From QPIN01 sp965224575 (lineage in GTDB: Bacteria > Pseudomonadota > Gammaproteobacteria > Methylococcales > Methylomonadaceae), in contig CBDCZQ010000004.1 in the NCBI GenBank assembly GCA_965224575.1, positions 62,001-126,000 of the forward strand: a DNA stretch of 64,000 bases. Direction: 5' to 3'. The notes beneath the pieces are model-generated. The model saw nothing but the letters and a program-made list of their open reading frames with translations. It had not been told where the DNA came from and made no database searches. Shown piece by piece: positions 36,780-44,160 of the stretch. The translations under genes and the position numbers were made by a program. Positions within the stretch are counted from its first letter, which is position 1. Every line of letters begins with the position of its first letter.

Positions 36780-39404
36780 CTATAAAAACGGTTTGGGTAC
36801 TTGTGGAAACCCCACCCACTCGGCAATTTGGTTATACCTTTTGGCAATATCTTGGGTAATTTTAATACCATTTTCAATGCCTTTCACAGTTTTACCTAAT
36901 TTAGAATCTTTATCGCCCAGATTCTCTACTAATCGTCGCAACCTGTTTGCCAGCCCTTTCTTTTTAACCTCGTCTTTACTCTTACATTGCTCAAGTTGTT
37001 CTAAAGCTTTAGCTACATTTTCCAACTCTTTCGCTTCCTGTTTTTTCCCTGTTTCTATTAATAGTTGAGCCAATTCATTCAAATCACCTTGTAAGCCAAT
37101 ATTGCAATCGTAAAAATTAAAGGTTGTATGTGTAGAGTGATCCATCAAAATCTGATTTTCTTGTCCTCCTATTATTAAATTATCGGTCTTTATCTGGTGA
37201 AAATTAACAGCCTGATTCAAATCAAGATTTTGCCTTGTAATATCATCATAATAAGGTACATTATCATTGGATTGATTTAAAACTTGTCTATCAGACAACC
37301 AGACAGGATACTTTGCCTCTAATTCATCAGGAATTTCTCCAAAGCGTTCTATCCGATACTGTAATTCTGGCTGCTCACTTTTATAGCTATTAAAAATATC
37401 ATTCAGTGTTGCTCGCAGCACAGAAATATAGCTTGTTTTATCTTTCCCCTTAACTGAAACACTAATGGTTCGATCCTCTTCTCGCACCAGTGCCAAGCTC
37501 CCCTTACCATCTTCCAGAATCACGCCATAACGCCATACTGAATTTTCCTGATGGTCTTTTTTGATTTGCTTATTATGGCGAACAATAAAACGTGAAATGG
37601 TATGAGGTGGTAATGGTTGTTCTGCCTTATAGCGCAACATCAAACTTTTACCAATGGAAAAATCAGGCAGCATTACTGGACGATCTTCATTTAATAAATG
37701 AGGAATGATTAAATGATTGCCCTCTTCTGTTTCATAAGCCAACTCATAATGCATCATCAACTCAAACAGAAACTTATGCTTATCTTCTGGGTAGCGGTCT
37801 GCATCCTGTTCAAAAACCGCAGTAAAATCCGCCAATGTTAAGGAATATTTTTTAGCTTTATGCACCCAATTAATAATTTTATAAACCCCATGACTTATCC
37901 ACTCAGGATTTAATACCAAGGTATCATAACCCTCCATGTTTTTATACCACAGACTAACACCTAAACAATGTAGTGCTTGCAATAGATGTTCTTTATCTTC
38001 CACCTCATATCGCTCAGCTATCCGGTTAAATTTATCTCTGCTGATATGTTCCTGTGCTATGTGTTTTTCATCCTTATAAAAAAGTCCCTCTAGCTCTTCT
38101 TTTACTTGATAGTAATTGCGAGGTATGATTTGATTTTCCCAAGAAGGGTTTGTTTTTATATAGCCTGCAACATCTTCGCGAAATGATTGCAACTTTTCTG
38201 CATCATCTCTAATGGAAAAATGAAAAATTCCAATAATGGGATAATTCTCTTTTAAAAAGTTAGCTTTAATATTCGCGCCATGTTGGTCACGCTCGTTAAC
38301 CAAAATTATCGCTTTAGAATCACCCCCATAGTTTTTCATATGATTAAGCCAATATTCCAGGCTATTTTTTTCTTCCGTGCGACCGTTATACACCATCAGA
38401 TAAAGACAACGCTCTGACAAAAAAAACTGATGCACAGCATGAGTTACGGTGTGTCCAGCAAAATCCCAAATTCTTATCTTAATATTTTCCGGTTTTGATG
38501 TCCAAAGCAGCGTATCTACACCCGCCGTACTCTCATCATCCGTCGTCATGAGCGCTTTAGGATTAATCAACCGTCTTGCTATACAGGTTTTACCTGCGCC
38601 CTTATCACCTAAAATGATAATGCGTGCTTCATTAAGATAATCAGCGCCTTTTTCTAATTCTTCTAAATAACTTGCCACCATCGCAGCCCCTTGGCCTCGA
38701 ATTTCTTTGGGGACATTGATTCGCCTTTTAAGGGCTTTTTGGTCTAATTTAAAGTCGCTTTCAAAAATGTGTTTATAGAGTCGCCCCCAATAAGCACAAT
38801 CTTCTGCCTCAAGTGCTTTTTGAAAATTTGCCCAAATTTCACCATAGAAACTGATTGAATCTAATTTATCTTCTTTGTTAGCCTGTAGATCATTAAGAAT
38901 CAGAAGTTCTAGATTCAAATTATTTCTAGCAGCGGCAGTTGAGGCTGCGTTGGCAGCGGAGTATGCATCAGCAGGGACAGCAGCGTTGGCGGAGGCGGCG
39001 TGAGTATTGACATTGATAGAGGAGAAGGCGTATGCGTTGGTAGCGGCGTAGGCGGCGTAGGCAGCGGCGTTAGCGGCGTAGGCAGCGGCGTTAGCGGCGT
39101 AGGCAGCGGTGGCGTTGTCGGCGGCGTTGGTGACGATATAGGTGGTGTTGGCGGCGTTGGCGGCGTTGGCGGCGTTGACGACGTTAGCGGTGACAGCAGC
39201 ACTAATAGCATTATCTAAAGCATAAAAAATACTATAAAGGTGGGTTTGTCTTTTATCTTTATCCCAAAAATTAAATGACCCTTTCCTTCCCCCCAAAAAA
39301 GGTAATGCTCGTACAGCGCAACGCCATGAAAATTCTACTTTCTGCTGGCGATTAAGGTTCTCTAACTCTTCTTTTACTTGCTCTCTAAAGTTATCTTCAC
39401 TCAT
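36780..39404 (-). CDS. Roc-COR GTPase with an Ala/Asn/Tyr-rich N-terminal repeat domain
   Basis: An 874-residue protein. Residues 1-60 are a helical start (SWRCAVRALPFL). Residues 66-160 are a low-complexity AANAANA/AAYAAYA repeat. Residues 260-430 form a Roc (Ras of complex proteins) GTPase: P-loop GDKGAGKT 266-273, switch DFAGH 314-318, and NERD 370-373 in place of NKxD. A COR dimerisation region follows (about 440-690). A helical C-terminal region ends WVGFPQVPKPFL. Known bacterial Roc-COR proteins usually carry leucine-rich repeats; here the Ala/Asn tract takes that place. Substrate and role unknown; regulation or defence is possible. Repeats flank both sides. Confidence 0.85.
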   Translation of the reverse strand: MSEDNFREQVKEELENLNRQQKVEFSWRCAVRALPFLGGRKGSFNFWDKDKRQTHLYSIFYALDNAISAAVTANVVNAANAANAANTTYIVTNAADNATAAYAANAAAYAANAAAYAAYAATNAYAFSSINVNTHAASANAAVPADAYSAANAASTAAARNNLNLELLILNDLQANKEDKLDSISFYGEIWANFQKALEAEDCAYWGRLYKHIFESDFKLDQKALKRRINVPKEIRGQGAAMVASYLEELEKGADYLNEARIIILGDKGAGKTCIARRLINPKALMTTDDESTAGVDTLLWTSKPENIKIRIWDFAGHTVTHAVHQFFLSERCLYLMVYNGRTEEKNSLEYWLNHMKNYGGDSKAIILVNERDQHGANIKANFLKENYPIIGIFHFSIRDDAEKLQSFREDVAGYIKTNPSWENQIIPRNYYQVKEELEGLFYKDEKHIAQEHISRDKFNRIAERYEVEDKEHLLQALHCLGVSLWYKNMEGYDTLVLNPEWISHGVYKIINWVHKAKKYSLTLADFTAVFEQDADRYPEDKHKFLFELMMHYELAYETEEGNHLIIPHLLNEDRPVMLPDFSIGKSLMLRYKAEQPLPPHTISRFIVRHNKQIKKDHQENSVWRYGVILEDGKGSLALVREEDRTISVSVKGKDKTSYISVLRATLNDIFNSYKSEQPELQYRIERFGEIPDELEAKYPVWLSDRQVLNQSNDNVPYYDDITRQNLDLNQAVNFHQIKTDNLIIGGQENQILMDHSTHTTFNFYDCNIGLQGDLNELAQLLIETGKKQEAKELENVAKALEQLEQCKSKDEVKKKGLANRLRRLVENLGDKDSKLGKTVKGIENGIKITQDIAKRYNQIAEWVGFPQVPKPFL
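38925..39209. repeat. GC-rich coding minisatellite (9-base unit) in the Roc-COR gene
   Basis: A 285-base tract built largely of 9-base units such as GCCGCCAAC and GCCGCCTAC on the coding strand, encoding residues 66-160. It is strikingly GC-rich against an AT-rich background. The period is a multiple of three, so unit gain or loss would change the protein length without a frameshift. Confidence 0.85.
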
Positions 39405-39642
39405 ATTTATTCTGCTTTATTATTAACAGCCTCATTACCCTATTAAAGAGGTTTCTGTTGATTTGCAACTCTTTTTCAGTCTGGATTAACGGTAGAATAG
39501 GTTGTTTATGACTACACAAGACTGGGAGAATGGTTTTGTCATTTTATAGAAATAAATGATTGTTAAAAAAATTAATAGTATGACAGAAGTTAATGTCAGT
39601 TGCTGGAACAAGCAGGTGCAGGAGAAAGGCCTCTTTATTACA
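39405..39642. other. Gap between the Roc-COR and Tag genes
   Basis: Divergent promoter region for both genes. A short ATG-led frame at 39580-39657 (25 codons, in frame with the glycosylase gene) enters the GGTAA repeat and stops there. It could act as an upstream peptide, but I see no support beyond the open frame. Confidence 0.35.
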
Positions 39643-39707
39643 GGTAAGGTAAGGTAAGGTAAGGTAAGGTAAGGTAAGGTAAGGTAAGGTAAGGTAAGGT
39701 AAGGTAA
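39643..39707. repeat. Pentanucleotide microsatellite GGTAA x13 in front of the glycosylase start
   Basis: Thirteen perfect tandem copies of GGTAA (65 bp), ending one base before the ATG at 39709. Every copy contributes AAGG, so the repeat itself supplies the Shine-Dalgarno-like sequence. Every forward frame meets TAA once per 15 bases, so it cannot be translated through. Confidence 0.96.
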
Positions 39708-39708
39708 A

Positions 39709-40380
39709 ATGAAAAACTTTGATCAATTTTTTCAACGGGCAGCCAATAGAAAAGGCGGTAAAGCACAACTGCAATTACTTTTGCCATCCATAAAAACAAA
39801 AAAACAAATCTGTTCACAAGCTGATGACCGAATTTTATCAATAATGACCCAGTGTATTTTTCAGGCTGGGATTCGATGGAAAGTGGTTGATAACAAATGG
39901 CCTGAATTTGAGACAGTATTTCAACAATTCAACCCGAAAATACTTGAGTTATTATCTGCCGAGGATTTGGAAGCCTTAGCCAAAGACAGGCGTATTATCC
40001 GCAGTATGCAAAAAATTGTGACTGTGCCTAAAAATGCACAATGGATTAATGAGATAGCTGTAGAGCATGGTAATTTTGCAAAATTTATAAGCCAATGGCC
40101 AAGTTCTAATGCCATTGAGTTATTTATACTACTCAAAAAAAGAGGTGCTCGTTTAGGCGGAAATACCGGACAACGGGTATTGAGGCTGATTGGAATGGAT
40201 AGTTTTATATTAAGCCATGATGTACTTAAATCCTTGCATCAGGCAGATATAGGCCTTTATGGATCAGCAACCTCAATGAAAGATATGCAATTGATTCAAA
40301 CGGCATTTAATGATTGGCATAAAGAAACTCAATTACCTTATACACATCTTAGTAAAATATTGGGTTATTCAGTTGAGTAA
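39709..40380 (+). CDS. DNA-3-methyladenine glycosylase I (Tag)-family protein
   Basis: A 223-residue protein of the HhH-GPD superfamily, closest in pattern to Tag. Supporting stretches are LSIMTQCIFQAGIRWKVVDNKWPEFETVFQQFNP and the following ALAKDRRIIRSMQKI. Tag removes 3-methyladenine from DNA. The classic zinc-site Cys/His of E. coli Tag are not evident, so this is the shorter, divergent subgroup. The ATG directly follows the GGTAA x13 repeat, which may tune its expression. It is divergent from the Roc-COR gene. Confidence 0.8.
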   Translation: MKNFDQFFQRAANRKGGKAQLQLLLPSIKTKKQICSQADDRILSIMTQCIFQAGIRWKVVDNKWPEFETVFQQFNPKILELLSAEDLEALAKDRRIIRSMQKIVTVPKNAQWINEIAVEHGNFAKFISQWPSSNAIELFILLKKRGARLGGNTGQRVLRLIGMDSFILSHDVLKSLHQADIGLYGSATSMKDMQLIQTAFNDWHKETQLPYTHLSKILGYSVE

Positions 40381-40445
40381 TTTTATACCAAAAAGTAAAC
40401 ACCTATGACTATTTCCATTAAGTCAGAAAAAGAAGTAAGGTTTTT

Positions 40446-40530
40446 GTAGGTTGGGCTAACGGCTCTTTTGTTAACCCAACATTTTTAGAGTCCATGTTGT
40501 TGGGTTGCCATAGAGATGGCATCAACCTAC
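40446..40530. repeat. Palindromic intergenic repeat, copy 4
   Basis: An 85-bp element starting GTAGGTTGGGCTAACGGC, with internal GTTAACCCAAC and GTTGGGTTGCC arms and ending GGCATCAACCTAC. Same family as the copies at 259, 3809, 5986 and 41227. It occupies part of the 311-base gap between the glycosylase gene and the next one; the rest of the gap shows nothing else. Confidence 0.8.
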
Positions 40531-40691
40531 AATAATATCTTAACCTAATGGCAGTAATGCTCTAAGTAGGAAATTTGAAATTTTAAATGAGAAAAATGTA
40601 AAATGTAAACTTTATGCAATCACTTTCTCAGCATGAAAGAACTCCATAGTGTACGTTTTGTACTTAACAAACAACTGAGGATTATTTAACT

Positions 40692-41093
40692 ATGAATCTA
40701 ATAAAAAAAATTATACTAGCCTTTTTCTTAATCTTTACCATCACAGTTTCTAACACGACTCTTGCAGCTGGAAAAATTGAAAATGCAACATTAGGAGAGA
40801 TTAAAGCTTCAATAGACACCACAATTGAACGATCAGAAAAGACACTTGCCGCCATAGAAAATGGTGCGGACAAAGAAACTGTTCTTGGCCTTCTTTCTGA
40901 TACTAAACAAATGGCAAAAGAAATTCATGCAACACGTCGTGCAGCCGTTTTCAAAAGTAAGGCTGGAACGCAAATGAAGAAAGCGAGAAAAGCAGCAAAA
41001 AAAGATGATTTAGAAACTGCTAAAACTCATGTTGAAAAAGGTGTTGAGTTTTATAAACAACTCAAACAAGCGTTTCTAGAAACTAATGGCTAA
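40692..41093 (+). CDS. Small exported helical protein of unknown function
   Basis: A 133-residue protein with a signal peptide (residues 1-25, ending TTLAAG). The mature part is almost entirely helical and rich in Lys, Ala and Glu (SKAGTQMKKARKAAKKDDLETAKTHVEKG), suggesting a small helical bundle in the periplasm. I see no heme or metal motif. A GAGGAT ribosome site precedes the ATG. Not recognised. Confidence 0.65.
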   Translation: MNLIKKIILAFFLIFTITVSNTTLAAGKIENATLGEIKASIDTTIERSEKTLAAIENGADKETVLGLLSDTKQMAKEIHATRRAAVFKSKAGTQMKKARKAAKKDDLETAKTHVEKGVEFYKQLKQAFLETNG

Positions 41094-41226
41094 CTCAACT
41101 TAGCACTTCCACTCTATAAAATTCAGCTCTGTGCATGTCCAGATAAAGGGTGAGGGTAAAGTTTAATTGAGACATAGTGTATTTCTATTGGTAATGAACG
41201 TTTAATACAGCCATTAAGATTATTTT

Positions 41227-41264
41227 GTAGGTTAGGCTAACGGCTCTATCGTTAACCTAACATT
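41227..41264. repeat. Palindromic intergenic repeat, copy 5 (short form)
   Basis: Reads GTAGGTTAGGCTAACGGC, then CGTTAACCTAACA, a shortened copy of the family also seen at 40446. It lies in the 218-base gap before the TraB/GumN gene, which otherwise shows no feature. Confidence 0.65.
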
Positions 41265-41311
41265 TCTTATATAAATAAACTGAAAAAGGAGTAAGGTGCA
41301 AAGTTTTGAAA

Positions 41312-42175
41312 TTATTGTTCAAATAACTCTACTTTATAGCCCAAGGCTTGTAGTTTTGAAAATACGCCATCACTCCCGACTAAATGTAACGCACCAACCA
41401 AAACTAATTCAACTTCTGGTGTATTAAGAAATGCTTCAATTTTTGGTATCCAGGCATTATTCCGTTTGACTAATAGAAGCTGATATAATTCTGGGTATTC
41501 TGATTTCATTGGCAGAATACCTAATTTTTCTATGCTCTTAATATCACCATTCCGCCATGATTCTTTCATCCCTTTCATCACTACGGATAATTTTTCCATA
41601 TCAGCGATAGTACTCAAAATCATTTCATCCTCATGACCTTTACCCAAATTTTCTATCACTGAAAGTTGTACTTGAAATGATTCTAACTCACCTAAAGCTT
41701 TACCATCAGCCAGTGCTTTTTGATTAAAATATTTATCTACCCCCGTCTCTGCCAACCCTAACCGTTGTAATTCAGCAAAAACTAGAGTGATCATAATCAT
41801 GGGTGGTTTATATCGCTTTAATTGCTCTATCTTTAAACCCTTTGATGATAAATAGTCGGTCAAAACTTTATAGGTTTTTGCGCTCAAGTCATCTTTAACT
41901 GTTTTATCATCTTTATACATGACCCGTTGTAATAATTTTTGCTGATTTTCTGGCAATGCCAAAGCTTGTATGTCCGTCTCGAAAACGATCATCTCTGCCT
42001 TTTTATAAGCTTTTTCAAACTCAATAGGTAATGGATAATCACTCTGACTTAATACGTGAACAGTGCCACCGATAAACAATTCAGAACCATCTTTGCTTAC
42101 TCGCCATAAAGAAGTTTCAGCAAATGTAACAATTGGATTTAGAAGACATAGTAAAATAAGATAACGCACCGACAC
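41312..42175 (-). CDS. TraB/GumN-family exported protein
   Basis: A 287-residue protein with an N-terminal signal sequence (LILLCLLNPIVTFAE). The family motif GGTVHVLSQSDYPLP lies near residue 36 and the C-terminal VGALHLVGSDGV near residue 265, giving the two GxxH motifs thought to bind metal. TraB/GumN proteins are metalloprotease-like (Tiki-related), but most bacterial members are uncharacterised. The start is GTG at 42173-42175. It is divergent from the FetB-like gene, with nine bases between the starts. Confidence 0.85.
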   Translation of the reverse strand: MSVRYLILLCLLNPIVTFAETSLWRVSKDGSELFIGGTVHVLSQSDYPLPIEFEKAYKKAEMIVFETDIQALALPENQQKLLQRVMYKDDKTVKDDLSAKTYKVLTDYLSSKGLKIEQLKRYKPPMIMITLVFAELQRLGLAETGVDKYFNQKALADGKALGELESFQVQLSVIENLGKGHEDEMILSTIADMEKLSVVMKGMKESWRNGDIKSIEKLGILPMKSEYPELYQLLLVKRNNAWIPKIEAFLNTPEVELVLVGALHLVGSDGVFSKLQALGYKVELFEQ

Positions 42176-42184
42176 TCCAGACTT

Positions 42185-42892
42185 ATGAATAATATTGAGA
42201 CTATTTCTTTAACAAATTTAGCTTATACACTTATCCCTGTGTTTTTGGTATTAGTTATTCTTTTTAAATGGAAACTAAAAACAGCACATGCACTTTACGC
42301 AATGAGTCGTATGTTACTTCAATTGCTAGTCGTTGGTTATTTTTTAAATGCAATCTTTGCATCAGACTCAGCTCAAATCACGCTATCTATACTTTCTGTC
42401 ATGTTGCTATTTTCAGGCTGGATTGCTTTAGGTACTGTTAAACAAAAACGCAGAGATTTTTTTATTAAAGCAATTTTGTCATTAATCGTCGCTTGCGGGA
42501 TTACCCTTTCAATTATTGTTGTGGGGGTTTTAGAATTGGATCCATGGTATCAACCTAGGTATATTATCCCACTGGGGGGGATGATTTTAGTTAATTGTAT
42601 GAATAGTATTAGTTTGGCTGCTGAGCGTTTTATCTCAGAAATTCACAACCATAACGATAGCATCCAGGCTAGAAACATTGCTTTTAATGCCTCATTAATT
42701 CCGACCATTAATACCCTTTTTGCTGTCGGTCTGGTTTCCCTGCCCGGCATGATGACAGGGCAGATTTTATCAGGCGTATCGCCTTTTATTGCCGCAAGAT
42801 ACCAGATTATGGTGATGTGTATGTTGTTTGCATCATCTGGCCTATCTGCGGCATGTTTTCTTACGTTGATAATTAAAAATTATAAAAACTAA
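42185..42892 (+). CDS. FetB-like (UPF0014) inner-membrane permease
   Basis: A 235-residue protein with about seven hydrophobic segments. The family features are the basic loop WKLKTAHALYAMSRMLLQLLVVGYFL near the start and the central NCMNSISLAAERF. In E. coli FetB pairs with the ATPase FetA and has been linked to iron export. No ATPase gene adjoins it here; both neighbours are unrelated. The gene overlaps the slyD end by four bases, convergently. Confidence 0.85.
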   Translation: MNNIETISLTNLAYTLIPVFLVLVILFKWKLKTAHALYAMSRMLLQLLVVGYFLNAIFASDSAQITLSILSVMLLFSGWIALGTVKQKRRDFFIKAILSLIVACGITLSIIVVGVLELDPWYQPRYIIPLGGMILVNCMNSISLAAERFISEIHNHNDSIQARNIAFNASLIPTINTLFAVGLVSLPGMMTGQILSGVSPFIAARYQIMVMCMLFASSGLSAACFLTLIIKNYKN

Positions 42893-43368
42893 TGATTACA
42901 CCCTTCACCATGAATATGTTTATGGTTTAACTCATCCTCTGTAGCAGGTCTTATATCAATAACTTCAACATCAAAAGTTAAGGTTTCTCCCGCTAAGGGA
43001 TGATTACCATCAATCGTCACTTCATCACCGTCTACTTTCGTCACAGTGACAACATTAACGCCTTGGCTTGCATCTGCATGAAACTGCATGCCCTCTTCAA
43101 CTTTATCCATGCCTTCAAACATTGTCATAGGAACAACTTGAAGCATATCTTCTCTTTTTTCTCCATAAGCATCTGCGGGGGCTATTGTTGTTTTAAATTT
43201 ATCGCCGGCCTTTTTTCCTAGCAGTGCATTTTCTAAACCTGAAATAATTTGACCCGAACCATGTAAATAAACCATAGGGTCTTCATCTCTTGAACTGTCT
43301 AATTGTTTTCCAGTACTATCCGTCAATATATAATGAATAGAAACAGCCAATTTGTCTGTGATTTGCAT
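42889..43368 (-). CDS. slyD: FKBP-type peptidyl-prolyl isomerase SlyD
   Basis: A 159-residue SlyD. The FKBP core (residues 1-70, with YLHGSGQIISGLENALLGKKAGD) is interrupted by the IF chaperone domain (about 75-125). The tail HKHIHGEGCNH is a short His/Cys metal-binding segment, shorter than in E. coli. SlyD folds proteins and delivers nickel for hydrogenase maturation; no hydrogenase genes are in the window. Confidence 0.93.
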   Translation of the reverse strand: MQITDKLAVSIHYILTDSTGKQLDSSRDEDPMVYLHGSGQIISGLENALLGKKAGDKFKTTIAPADAYGEKREDMLQVVPMTMFEGMDKVEEGMQFHADASQGVNVVTVTKVDGDEVTIDGNHPLAGETLTFDVEVIDIRPATEDELNHKHIHGEGCNH

Positions 43369-43419
43369 AAAAAACCTTTAAAAATTAAATAAAAGGCGAC
43401 CATTATACACTTTAAAAAA

Positions 43420-44160
43420 CTATTTTAACCTCTGCTTGAAAACTTCATAAATCATAATCCCAGCTGCAACCGATACATTTAGACTTTCAACCTGCCCTAC
43501 CATGGGAATTTTTACTAGAAAATCGCATTGCTGTTCAGTTAATCGCCTCATTCCAGTTCCCTCCGTTCCCATGACTAATGCTAAAGGAATTGTTAAATCG
43601 GCTGAAAAAATTGATTCTTTGGTATTACCTGATGTCCCCATAATCCAGATATTTTGCTCTTTTAACCAACGTAATATTCTTGCAAGATTTGTCACCTGAT
43701 AAACAGGCACTGTTTCTGCCGCGCCACTGGCTACTTTACAGACTGTTGCTGTTATTCCTGAAGAATTATCTTTACTAATAATAATCCCATGGACACCCGC
43801 AGCATCAGCCGTTCTTAGACATGCTCCCAGATTATGAGGATCTTGCACTTGATCTAAAACCAAAAACAAAGGTACTTCTGTCATTGTTTGCACTTTGTGT
43901 TTTAGTTCATTCTCTGAATGAACACTTGGAATTTCAACCTCAATAACAATTCCCTGATGGTTTTTTCCATCTGTCATTTTATCTAGACGTTTTCTATCAC
44001 TTTTTTCTACGCCACAACCTAGCTTTTGAATTTGATTGATCAAAGCCAGGTGTTTCTTATCTTTTCTTTGGCTATCAAACCAGACTTTATAAATCTTATC
44101 AGCAGAATAGTCTAACGCAGCTTGCACAGAGTGAATACCATAAATTTTGCTGACATTCAT
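43420..44160 (-). CDS. rlmB: 23S rRNA (guanosine-2'-O)-methyltransferase RlmB
   Basis: A 246-residue SpoU (SPOUT) family methyltransferase. It begins KIYGIHSVQAAL, the RlmB start, and carries the three SpoU motifs: LDQVQDPHNLGACLRTADAAG, VMGTEGTGMRRL and VESLNVSVAAGIMIYE. It methylates G2251 of 23S rRNA. It overlaps the rnr stop by four bases (ATGA), the conserved rnr-rlmB operon. Confidence 0.95.
   Translation of the reverse strand: MNVSKIYGIHSVQAALDYSADKIYKVWFDSQRKDKKHLALINQIQKLGCGVEKSDRKRLDKMTDGKNHQGIVIEVEIPSVHSENELKHKVQTMTEVPLFLVLDQVQDPHNLGACLRTADAAGVHGIIISKDNSSGITATVCKVASGAAETVPVYQVTNLARILRWLKEQNIWIMGTSGNTKESIFSADLTIPLALVMGTEGTGMRRLTEQQCDFLVKIPMVGQVESLNVSVAAGIMIYEVFKQRLK

Noticed and set aside
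38915..39218. Long open frames rich in Pro-Thr or Gly-Val on both strands
   Set aside because: They are frame shadows of the GCC-rich minisatellite in the Roc-COR gene; no start, ribosome site or domain supports them.
39580..39711. Possible longer glycosylase start upstream of the GGTAA repeat
   Set aside because: The upstream ATG is in frame, but the repeat places TAA once every 15 bases in each frame, so translation cannot continue through it. ATG 39709 gives a family-like start.
39544..39841. Minus-strand frames reading LTLPYLTLPY
   Set aside because: They are translations of the GGTAA repeat and overlap the start of the glycosylase gene; no ribosome site.
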